This document shows, in pieces, positions 1 to 8,050 of a stretch of 21,741 nt of DNA (within the stretch, counting starts at the first letter, position 1; each line of letters begins with the position of its first letter). The notes under the pieces were generated by a model. That model saw only the letters and a list, made by a program, of their open reading frames with translations. It was not told where the DNA came from and did not search any database. Source of the DNA: Saccoglossus kowalevskii (Eukaryota > Hemichordata > Enteropneusta > Harrimaniidae); contig NW_003124894.1 of NCBI RefSeq assembly GCF_000003605.2, forward strand, positions 911,904-933,644, written 5' to 3'. A program made the translations under genes and the position numbers.

Positions 1-128
1 TTTATTTTTTTCTTTTATTTTACTAACATTTTATTTTTATCTCTTATGTATTGTATGTATTTATGTTCCTTACCATACAAAAACCCTCTGAAGGTTTTTA
101 GTAGTGTAATAAAGTTATTATTAAAATC
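1..128 (+). mobile_element. Probable LINE 3' terminus (fragment 1)
   Basis: The segment is a T-rich 3'-UTR-like stretch. It ends in a hairpin with 7-bp perfect arms (AAAAACC at 79-85, GGTTTTT at 93-99) and then a TAATAAAG / TTATTATTA tail. A stem-loop just before a short AT microsatellite tail is common at the 3' ends of Jockey/CR1-group LINEs, and the intact-looking LINE end at 2049-2106 in this window has the same layout. No coding sequence of this copy lies inside the window, so the family is inferred only from the terminus. It could instead be ordinary AT-rich DNA with a chance hairpin. Confidence 0.4.
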
Positions 129-305
129 ACTAACCCCGGAAACACAAAATAAACTTTCAGTGTAAGTACATAAGTCTTTCAAAATCCTTGACAACTTTCT
201 GTAAATTTTTAACTTATAGTAATGTATTTTTTTAATTTTGTATTATAATGATAGATGTGATGGGCGGAGGCCCTGACATTTGAATACATTATTATTATAA
301 TTATA
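129..305 (+). mobile_element. Probable LINE 3' terminus (fragment 2)
   Basis: A second 3'-end-like segment follows directly. It has a compact GC hairpin (GGGC at 262-265, loop GGAG, GCCC at 270-273), then GAATACATTATTATTATAA as a microsatellite-type tail. It has no coding potential. The hairpin sequence differs from the neighbours at 79-99 and 2049-2064, so this is probably a different family or subfamily. The left boundary is a guess, placed at the end of the first tail. Confidence 0.4.
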
Positions 306-365
306 AACAAATATTGCTAACTACATAGTATAATAAATCTAAATATATATTGTAACTGTTGCGTA

Positions 366-2066
366 ATGCGCAATATGTTTACTATACACTTTGTCAAGAA
401 ACGAGGTCATTTGAGCAAACAAAATGTTAAGACAATTAGAGAAAATAATATTACCCCTGTACTGACTAATTATCCCATTTCACACTCTCAGTTAATAGCA
501 TTAGAGAGGCTATTAGTGTCCTTGATAATAATAAATCTGGGGGGTCATGATGGTATTTCTGCTCGTGTTATTAAGCCGTGTATTGACGTTATTACTATAC
601 CCCTTTATATAATATTTCAAAAGTCTTTATATTTGGGTCATTTCCCTTCTCAGTTGCCAATATTGGCCCAATTTTTAAATCTGGCTGCTCACTATCGTCC
701 AATTTCTTTGTTACCGCTTTTTGGCGGAATTTTTGAGACCGTTATTTTTCCTTCATTTGTATAATCATATTAGCCTCAATATTACTGTCAATCAAATGGC
801 TTTATTAAAAACAGATCAGCCTCCACTAATCTGGTTGAATACACTAACTTTTTTATCTGTTGCTATTAACAACAAGCTACAGGTGGATTCTATATATACT
901 GATTTCAGTAAGACTTTCGACACTGTGTGCCACCCACTGCTACTCCACAAGGCCTTTAAACTTGGTATTTGTGGTAGTTTATATTATTGATTATCATCTT
1001 ACCTAAGTCATAGGCAGCAGAGAGTTGCATTGCCTGGTGTACCACTGTAACAAGGGTCACTCCTGGGGCCTTTGTTATTTGTTATGTATATTAATGACAT
1101 CACCCACCTTGATATCTCTGCCAATCTTAGTCTTTACGCTGACGATACCAAGCTTTATAGGTCTATCACATCTCCAACTGACAGTCACACTTTGCAAACT
1201 GATCTTAATATAGTTTGTAGAGTGGTGCGACCTTTGGAAATAATCACTCAATTTAGAGAAGTGTAAAGTTATTACCTTCACCTTTAAGAACAAACCTATT
1301 TCAAGCTATAAATAGTATATCAAAGGTATACTCTTGCAGCAAGTTTCCATCATTAAAGACTTGGGTATCCATTTAACTTCTAAACTGTCATACAATCATC
1401 ATATCAATTCTATTGTTTCTAGGGCCTTAAAATCTCCGGGTTTTATTAAACGTTCTTGTTATAGCTTTAATGATTATTTCTGCAATTATTTTTTTGTATC
1501 TTGTTTATGTCAGATCTATTTTTGAATATGGCTCTGTGGTGTGGTCCCTTCACCAAAACAAAATTGTAAATGTGCAATTTAAATTTGTTAAATATATGTT
1601 TAGAAAGTTACGTGTGCACTGTAGCATTTCATGTTATCCTATTTATTGCAAACTTTTTAACATTCCTCTTTTATCCAACAGGAGAACTATTCTTGATCTT
1701 CTCTTTTTATATAAAATTGTTAATTCTTCTTATGACTGCCCTGTTATTCTTGCCAATATTGACTTTTATGTTCCAAATCGGTGTTTGAGACGCAAATCAT
1801 TTTTTAAACCTGACTGTGGACCAGTCAACTGCAGAAAGCATTCATCACTTTTAAGGTGTATCACATTATATAATGACATTTCATTTAATAAATGTAATAT
1901 TGGTATTTTTTCATCTTTATATAGTTTTAAATCTGTACTGTATAATTTAATTTCAGTTTGTTACTTTGTCATTTTGATGTATATCTGTTTATTCTTGTAC
2001 TTGTATGTGTTTTCTTTATGTATTTTTTATTTTTGTTTCAGTTCTGTTAATGGGTTTGCCCGTTGA
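366..2066 (+). pseudogene. Broken LINE reverse transcriptase ORF
   Basis: The inactive reverse transcriptase reading frame of the LINE is spread over all three + frames. Visible blocks are HDGISARVIKP (about 546), the FQKSLYLGHFPSQLP block (about 618-662), HYRPISLLP (about 690), YTDFSKTFDTVCHPLLL with the first catalytic aspartate (about 898), LLFVMYIND (about 1075), LYADDTKLY with the catalytic YADD box (about 1132), NLEKCKVITF (about 1250), and the thumb-like IKDLGIHLTSKLSYNHHI (about 1349). The C-terminal part stays open from about 1470 to 2066. I count about three frame changes (near 700-760, 1210-1247 and 1480-1500). There are three in-frame stops: TGA at 988 (where tryptophan is expected), TAA at 1048 and TAG at 1313. 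Enough sequence is preserved for confident family recognition, so the copy is of moderate age. Confidence 0.85.
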
Positions 2067-2106
2067 ACTGTGTATTGAATAAACAAATAAATTGAATAAA
2101 TAAATA
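2049..2106 (+). repeat. LINE 3' hairpin and (AATAAA-like)n tail
   Basis: A 6-bp stem with one G-T wobble and a TTTG loop (2049-2064) is followed by a run of AATAAA, CAAATAAATT and GAATAAATAAATA units. This is the probable 3' end that the LINE reverse transcriptase recognises. It overlaps the end of the open frame by a few codons, so the 3' UTR is very short. Confidence 0.65.
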
Positions 2107-2576
2107 TATTATTATATATGATTGCAGGAACGATGTTTACTAAACAAAGTATACATTCACATGCTCCAACTATATGCAAAACAAACAAGGCAACAAATAC
2201 AAAACAATTAAATAATAACGTCAAAAACAATACTTTCCTGGTAGAATGTCTATTAAAATAGTACTTCTCTTGTTTCATATGAGGACACATACTTTCCGAT
2301 GGTCAAATATTTTCGAAGGTTGATACGACTGCCCTCATTCTAAGGATATGCAAATTTCATAGTTATCCATTTGGTATGTTCAAACACAATTTTCTGAGTT
2401 AAATTGAGCAGTCAGTTAGAAAAAAACACAATTGTTATTGTATAAATATAACATACATAAAAAAGACACTAGGATTTTAGAGTTAGCAAGTTAAGATGAT
2501 CACAGTGATAAGTGATTGTTAAATATTATTAAGATAGGGAACCTTTGTCATATTACATAAATATTTAAAGAAGAAA
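2107..2576. other. Gene-free AT-rich stretch
   Basis: Open frames here are short and low in complexity, and no splice-flanked exon, RNA gene or clear repeat structure was seen. It separates the LINE tail from the CpG-rich segment at 2590. Confidence 0.6.
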
Positions 2577-2589
2577 ATGCTCAATCCTT

Positions 2590-2700
2590 GGGGGCGGAGC
2601 TACGTCACAAGACGTTCCACGTTGCTAAGACGCGCACCACTGTACCATGCATTTCTATGGGCTCTGTGCGCGCTGCTGTGGAACGCCGGTCGAGCCGGTG
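2590..2700. promoter_or_regulatory. CpG-rich segment with Sp1/CRE-like sites and an inverted repeat
   Basis: This is an abrupt GC/CpG-rich island in AT-rich DNA. It holds GGGGGCGG (2590-2597, Sp1/KLF-like), TACGTCA (2601-2607, CRE-like) and an imperfect inverted repeat. The left arm carries CGTTCCAC (2613-2620) and CGCGCAC (2631-2637); the right arm carries GTGCGCG (2666-2672) and GTGGAACG (2678-2685). It could be a promoter, but the paired arms suggest a palindromic dispersed repeat instead. A 114-codon open frame on the + strand (2577-2921) covers it, but that frame has no recognisable domain and is probably a by-product of CpG-rich composition. Confidence 0.35.
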
Positions 2701-2917
2701 AAAATTCGAGAAAACAACACAAACTCATCTTTGAAGTAATCCCCAACAACCAAATTTATATATGTTACACACGCAGGGCTAATCGTGTTACACTGTTCAG
2801 GGGAGTTTCAACAACCATCCAAAAGTACCGTTTTCTGCGAGTTTTTGGCCTTTGTTTTCACCGCGATGGTTGCCAGGCGATGAAAATGCCCGGATGTCCA
2901 CCCCCGAGGATACTTAC

Positions 2918-3040
2918 CTGAAAAGACAGCACATAAATCCAAACATATATCGGAAATGTTAGAGTTGCAGGTTGATAACAAAGAGAAATACTAGTAGTTA
3001 CAAAGATCATTGACACTTGAAGACGTCGAAGGGGGTTCAT
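2918..3040 (-). other. Possible minus-strand exon ending at a strong donor
   Basis: On the minus strand, CTTTTCAG is followed by GTAAGTAT, a near-ideal match to the U1 snRNA 5' end. The last exon base is at 2918 and the intron would start at 2917. An open frame beginning at 3040 (MNPLRRLQV...) reads through this junction, but its composition is not convincingly coding. A 5'-UTR exon or a chance donor is as likely. No matching acceptor was identified. Confidence 0.2.
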
Positions 3041-4658
3041 GGAAAGTAATTTATTCTTGTTTGTGGAAGATTGCGACCTTTATTCACCAGTGTTCTACTA
3101 GTACTTTAAATTACTAAGATTACAGGTTTCACACCACTGGAATGACTGAAAGGGGTGCAGTCTGATACTGGTGTAATTACCACTCTAAAATTTGGCTTCA
3201 TCGGAATACGTTCAGCAAAACTACTAAAGATAAATTATGTAACATATAGCACAAATACTAAGGGACCAAGAAAGAGAGCTGTGGGGCTCAATGCCGAACT
3301 CGGCATGATGGCGATGCGTTGTCAATGATGACGTGACGCTAGAATATGTGACGGAATTATAAACGACATCTGGACAACATGAAACTATGGCAACGAAGCT
3401 GATGAATAACACATAAAGGCTTACATATAATTGAACTGGATATGTTCTGATAAGGCTGTGCTGTGAATAATTACATACAATATATATCGTACTTACTGCA
3501 AATCAAGCAGGGTTAACCCCGATCGTTTTCTACAGTCTTCATTGTGAAGTTTTTAGTTCATCTTATCCCCTCTGCTAGTTTATAGGATGTATAACAATTT
3601 GATACATTTAATAATAACACGAGTGTAGTAGAAAGTGTCCCACTAATATTGTACCAGTGATAATTTAGACCGATCAGCAAAGATATAGAGTATACACTGA
3701 CTGGGCCATAGCCACGACAAACAGTGCAGCCAGGAAGTTTAGTTTTCAAAACATTGCCAGGCAATCACTAAAACGCTCATTTTGATATTATATTAGGTAA
3801 TTCGAATATCAAAACGGGGAATGTTGAATTTCATTTTATGACAGTAAGCGAATTGCACCATTACTAATGCCCTGCGATTATTATTGAATTATCGTGCATG
3901 TCCATGCTTCATATGATCGGTCAATACATCAAAATTCAACGTTAGAAGCAATTTCATGTGTTTAATTTTGTGCGCGAGTGTAACGCGAGGTTTAATATTT
4001 CTATCACTGATATAAAATTAAAGAGAATAATAATGGAAACAAATCAACCGAATTTCACATCACATAGTTGTCTAATAATATACAAGTTTAACTAACATGA
4101 ACTTGTCCATAGAACGTGAATGATGTACATAATAACCAGTATTTGAAATTTCCAACAAAAATTGCATACAGAACACCAGGGCAGGTAAGTTTCAAATGCC
4201 ACAAGCCTTGTAAGAATTTCGCCATTCCTGCATTAACTTAATGGTATGTACTTCTGTTCGAATTTCAAGTGAACACGCATAGACAATGTATATAACACAA
4301 GGGTCTGAAATAATAAATATATCTCTTTGGTCTTTACTTTCATTTTGATCTTTGAAATCAGATATTTTTATGGCGAATTTAAAACATCAACTACTAATTG
4401 AGCATCTTGTGCTTCAAAATCATACCAGACAATTGTACATCGGAGGTGTGTTAAAATGGTCATCATTAGTATGCGTAACTTTGGGAATAGATGTTGATTT
4501 GTGCCTGTGTTTGGCGAACCCCCAGAAGAACCAATTGGGTTTAGTAGGTACCTGTCTTCAGTGATGTATATTTCTTTTTTCATAGCTGCTATAACTACAC
4601 CTATTTTACGCGAGGCACGCAAATCAGTGTCAAACCATATAGAGTATATTTCTAATGA
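2921..4658. other. Gene-free stretch
   Basis: Only short open frames without domain similarity are present. The one recurrent motif noted is CAGGGCAGGTAAGTTT at 4177-4192, which recurs with one change at 20304-20319. A short plus-strand frame at 4352-4564 and its antisense were inspected and show no recognisable product. Confidence 0.55.
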
Positions 4659-4662
4659 TTAA

Positions 4663-4787
4663 AGGGAGACTGTCGTCACGCAGCGCGTGTTCGAATTCCA
4701 TGTAAACCAACAATATATTTTACACGCGTTGTGTACGTCGATATGTGTTCCATTTCGATCGGGACGCGGCGTGACGACTACCGCCAT
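4663..4787 (+). mobile_element. TTAA-flanked MITE, copy 1 (125 bp)
   Basis: This short non-autonomous DNA transposon is bounded by TTAA at 4659-4662 and TTAA at 4788-4791, the expected target duplication. The ends are imperfect inverted repeats of roughly 30 bp. The left end reads AGGGAGACTGTCGTCACGC; the right end, read inward on the other strand, has ATGGCGGTAGTCGTCACGC. It has no coding capacity. A close relative in the same orientation is at 11034-11159, about four-fifths identical by eye, and a decayed reversed relative is at 18693-18783. The TTAA duplication points to a piggyBac-like mobilising transposase, and TTAAAGG-type termini recall the T2-type MITEs described in Xenopus. The family assignment is inference. 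Confidence 0.8.
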
Positions 4788-4791
4788 TTAA

Positions 4792-5310
4792 TTTGAATTT
4801 TATAAACACCTTCGTCTATGGTTGAAAATAGCAAATGGAAGAAATAGTTGACCACATTCATTAGGAATCTAAATGTCGTTCAAGATACACCATGGTAAAA
4901 CAGAAAGAGACTGCTCAAGTTATTCAAATTCATGCTTCCTATATATATATGTCATGAGTTAGACATCACATGCAACTGATGAGTGAATTGAATACAGACT
5001 CGGCGCAGAGAGTCCGCACTGAATAGAATAGAATTGTCCACAAAAATTATGAAAGAGAATGTGCCCATGAATTCACAATTAAGTTGTTTCTACTCATAAT
5101 ACGAAATATCTGTTATTAGATCACAAAAAAAAATACTTGAAAAAACCAACATCACCGAACTTGCGATAACAAAATCCGAGCCAATCCTAACATATAATTT
5201 ACAAAATGTTTTTAAATCAAATGTATATAAATGATGATATGTCTAGATATTCCTAGACTACACAGTCATTATACGTTGTCCATTAACAAATCGTTTCCGT
5301 GGGCATTTAC
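4792..5310. other. Gene-free stretch
   Basis: AT-rich DNA without a supported exon, RNA gene or repeat boundary. A short AT microsatellite (TATATATATAT, about 4939-4950) is the only low-complexity feature. Confidence 0.55.
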
Positions 5311-5340
5311 ACTTACCTAGCCTGGCAGGAAGTGACGTCA
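5311..5340 (-). promoter_or_regulatory. ETS/CRE composite site next to a minus-strand splice donor
   Basis: CAGGAAGTGACGTCA at 5326-5340 fuses an ETS consensus (CAGGAAGTG) to a perfect CRE palindrome (TGACGTCA, 5333-5340), a combination typical of TATA-less metazoan promoters. On the minus strand it is followed immediately by GCTAG and GTAAGTG, a strong donor with its last exon base at 5317. A minus-strand transcript starting at or just upstream of the CRE would have a very short first exon. An uninterrupted C11 tract adjoins at 5350-5360. Function is inferred from motifs only. Confidence 0.35.
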
Positions 5341-5360
5341 TTGAGAAAACCCCCCCCCCC

Positions 5361-5782
5361 AGCGTAACATTTCGTTAAAACTGCTGCTATCAGTTTGTTT
5401 AAAGAATAGTTACCCAATTGCAGCATTTGTCTGGATGATCTTGTGTGAACGATATGTCATTTTACCTCGGGCCTCGCCTTTTCCATGCCTTCTTTCTTTT
5501 CTCCAGATTGCACGTTAAATTACGTTATTATTCTTGCCTAAAGAAAATAATGGTTTTCCGTAAATGTATAAATAATTGTGCAAATCTCTACTAATGAGAT
5601 TCCATGTTCTATTCTATTTACAATCAATCATTACAAAATGAGGTAACGAGTTTAGTCAATCATCTCTATTGTTTACGTACGTCATCGGTCACAACAAAAC
5701 TACATTTGTACATCTGGTATTTTTAAAACATTGAAGCAATTTTAATATTTTTTGAAATAATTTATAAGTGGAAATAATATAT
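5361..5782. other. Gene-free stretch
   Basis: No open frame of note, no RNA gene and no clear repeat. The stretch lies between the ETS/CRE site and the EF-hand-like minus frame. Confidence 0.55.
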
Positions 5783-6061
5783 CTAACCATAAGTCGTATG
5801 ATGAAATCTAAGAACACACGAACACGACCTGTTTGGCTGATTGGATATAATCATTGATAATGAGGTGATCGTTTCCGACATCGTAAATCGACATTCGTCG
5901 ACTTTATCACCCGGGAAACTCAAGTTCACAGCAGATAGAACTGAATAAAAGTCACCAGACTTGAGAGTTCTGTTCTGGTCTGCATCAACCTCAGTGATTT
6001 GACTGATACACCTTGCAATTGTGTAATTATTGTAAGACCTCTCATTATCGACAGACGGCAA
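5783..6061 (-). pseudogene. Minus-strand open frame with one EF-hand-like motif
   Basis: A 92-codon frame shows a calmodulin-like calcium-binding pattern. Residues 19-37 include ISQITEVDADQNRTLKSGD, with loop D26-D37: Asp at loop positions 1 and 3, Asn at 5, Leu at 8, Asp at 12. FYSVLSAV follows as an F-helix, then NLSFPGDKVDECRF resembles the linker and start of a next E-helix. Loop position 6, usually Gly, is Arg. Position 12, usually Glu, is Asp. No second loop follows. A stop codon lies directly before the frame, and there is no ATG before residue 61, so it cannot be a stand-alone start exon. It could be an internal exon of a minus-strand gene, a decayed gene fragment, or chance. Splice sites around it are weak. 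Confidence 0.35.
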
Positions 6062-6068
6062 TCAAAAG

Positions 6069-7610
6069 GTAAGCATTCGAGGACGCATCAAGCGCAATGA
6101 CTGACATGTTCATGTTTATATATGCATACAACTACTTCTATTTCCGGTCGACATGTTTTTAGAACGCACTTTTCCAGTCGATGATTCAAACTGCGGACGA
6201 TTGCAAGTGAAACAGGTTAATATCACAAAGCAACAGTTACAAGTCAGATAAGTTGCATTTGTTTGGCGTCTTTGCATTTAATCCACGAGACAGAGACCGT
6301 GCGTTTAATAACTCAACCTCGAACGAGGCAACAACAAGTTGCTGACGTAACCGGACAGAATGTCACGTGCACCAGACGCCGGCAAGCCGAAAACGCTGGT
6401 TAGAAAAGAAAGATGGTGGCACCAAAAATGGTCATGGTGAGCAACAGTAAAAAAAGATACATTTGATTAGATTTGGTGGACTTGTTTAAAACCAAGTATC
6501 ACGTTTATAAGACTGCGTTGTCCATAATCAGATGGCGTACAAGTGATGATTTAATTCCCGGGCGGATTCAAGATGGCCGCCCTCATATAGTAAATATATT
6601 GTAAATTAATCGCATTTATTATCAATTGCACGCTAGTTGACTGTGGCATGGTCATGGCTTCCTCAAAATTTCTTTGTCAACAAAGGTATGATATTGACGA
6701 ACTGACACAGATTTCCATGATGTAACCACTCCACTATTCTACGCTAGACCATGTTCATACTTTGACAGTGGTTGCTTTCTTAGGTTAACTCCAAATAGTC
6801 CGATACGCGCTATCATCATTTCACAAGGCGGATTTGCATACTACCCACTTGCACCCTGTTGGTTAACACAGTTATGTCCAAGTTCAATAACACTATTCAC
6901 AATGCTGCGAAACTTTAACAGTCTATAGCCAAGACTGTTTGGATAATAAAAAGCCCAAAAAAATCACTCCCAAGTGCCCACGAACCTGCATCTATACCTT
7001 AATTATACAAGATTTGCTTTAGAAATGTGCAGACTTCTCAATGTTGTCAAGGCATTATATTATACAATAAATGACTAACTTTATAAACTGGTCTTATCAG
7101 CTTTATGTTCGATGGCCGTTAGACGCCGGTGGCAAATCGAATCCGTCCGTTCAAGCCAGAATTAGTATAGCAATATTCACCAGAAAACAAGACTGATAGA
7201 GATGTTAAGAAGTTCTTTTGATTTGGTTTGTTTATTACGCACACTGCAGCAGTAACATTACCTCGCACAATGTGGACCCCGATAAAACTGGTCGTATTTA
7301 GGTTTCTACAGAAGTTAGATGAATTAATGAGTGGTTAGGTTATCACGTGTATTTTTTTTAAGTTTGTATTACGTTTTCAGATCAAATAAATGCAGACAAA
7401 TTACTGTGCGTAGTGAGTTGAATGACCACAAAATTGAAGGTTGCCTGTGGTAGGGGTATTATTGCGTAAAGCATAAACAGATTTCTGCTCAGTCACATAT
7501 AGTACGCCAGTAAAGGGTGCCGTGAAATCAAAGAATAGTTCGATCTGACATGTAATTAATGTCTCTTTCCCAGATGAATTTCCAATGATTCCCATATTTA
7601 ACATAGTTTT
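6069..7610. other. Gene-free stretch with scattered donor-like and YY1-like motifs
   Basis: No exon is supported. Noted motifs are a plus-strand donor AAAAG/GTAAGC at 6068/6069, a CpG-richer patch at about 6300-6440 with CCTCGAACGAGG (perfect 12-bp palindrome), TGACGTAA and CACGTG, a mini-frame ATGGTGGCACCAAAAATGG leading to a CATG/GTGAGC donor at 6436/6437, and TTCAAGATGGCCGCC near 6569-6583, which is YY1-like. None is backed by an adjoining coding sequence. Confidence 0.45.
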
Positions 7611-7619
7611 TTTTTATTC

Positions 7620-8050
7620 GGTCACGGCCTCATCAAGAAATGTTTCAACCGGTTCAGCTCTGTGACACAAGCCACCTCTACCATGAATGGAATGTCAACG
7701 TGTTATGCGCGGTAGCTCGCGTAGCGTGTGGGTCATAATGTGGAAATATATATAAAATATTCGGATCTCGCTCGTACGGACTAATTTCTATCAAACTTGG
7801 TATATGCATTTCACGTATTATAGGACGTTCATGCACGTCGCTTTGTTTTGCAGAGTTGATTAAAAGATGACCGACTGGTAGCCATTTAGTTTTAATGAAT
7901 TTAATTGTGAAGCAGCATCTCCGACATACCTTGACCGAAGACGTTCAAACTTCACGCGTACATACCTCTTCGGATAATTTACAAGCGCATCAATTTCATA
8001 ATTCAATTCAAGGTGGCCGAATGGCGACCATTTTAGTGTGAAAAAAATCA
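7620..8050. repeat. Possible old dispersed repeat
   Basis: The block is CpG-richer than its surroundings. It contains ATTTCTATCAAACTTGGTAT (about 7787) and CAAGGTGGCCGAATGGCGAC near 8009, motifs of a kind that recur in high-copy invertebrate repeats. A minus-strand frame across 7860-8051 includes NYPKRYVRVKFERLRSRYVG but has no recognised domain. No terminal repeats or target duplications were found, so the boundaries are arbitrary and the call is tentative. Confidence 0.25.

Larger units (their letters stand above)
366..2106 (+). mobile_element. 5'-truncated Jockey/CR1-group LINE
   Basis: This is a non-LTR retrotransposon remnant in + orientation. It begins just upstream of the reverse transcriptase core; the apurinic endonuclease and any ORF1 are missing, as expected for 5' truncation during target-primed reverse transcription. 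Reverse transcriptase blocks run in order from about 540 to 1500, followed by a C-terminal region with RSIFEYGSVVWS and FLYKIVNSS, typical of the Jockey/CR1 group. The 3' end shows a hairpin (AATGGG/TTTG/CCCGTT, 2049-2064) and an AATAAACAAATAAATTGAAT-type tail to about 2106. The exact clade cannot be settled by eye. The 5' limit is where recognisable protein homology starts, and no target-site duplication was identified. Confidence 0.85.

Noticed and set aside
2911-2920. TACTTACCTG resembles the 5' end of U1 snRNA on the + strand.
   Set aside because: The match stops after about 11 bases and the rest of U1 does not follow. It is simply the complement of a strong minus-strand splice donor.
2577-2921. 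A 114-codon plus-strand frame in CpG-rich DNA starting with ATG.
   Set aside because: No recognisable domain; the region is an inverted repeat, and CpG-rich DNA lowers stop density. No splice signals fit it.
4683-4700. GTGTTCGAATTCC in the TTAA MITE resembles a tRNA B box (also in copy 2).
   Set aside because: No A box lies at the right distance, there is no tRNA fold and no T-run terminator, and the second copy has changed the motif. The element is explained as a palindromic MITE.
6413-6436. A mini first exon, ATG plus seven codons, ending at a CATG/GTGAGC donor.
   Set aside because: Too short to judge as coding, and no promoter start or downstream exon supports it. Mentioned only as a motif.
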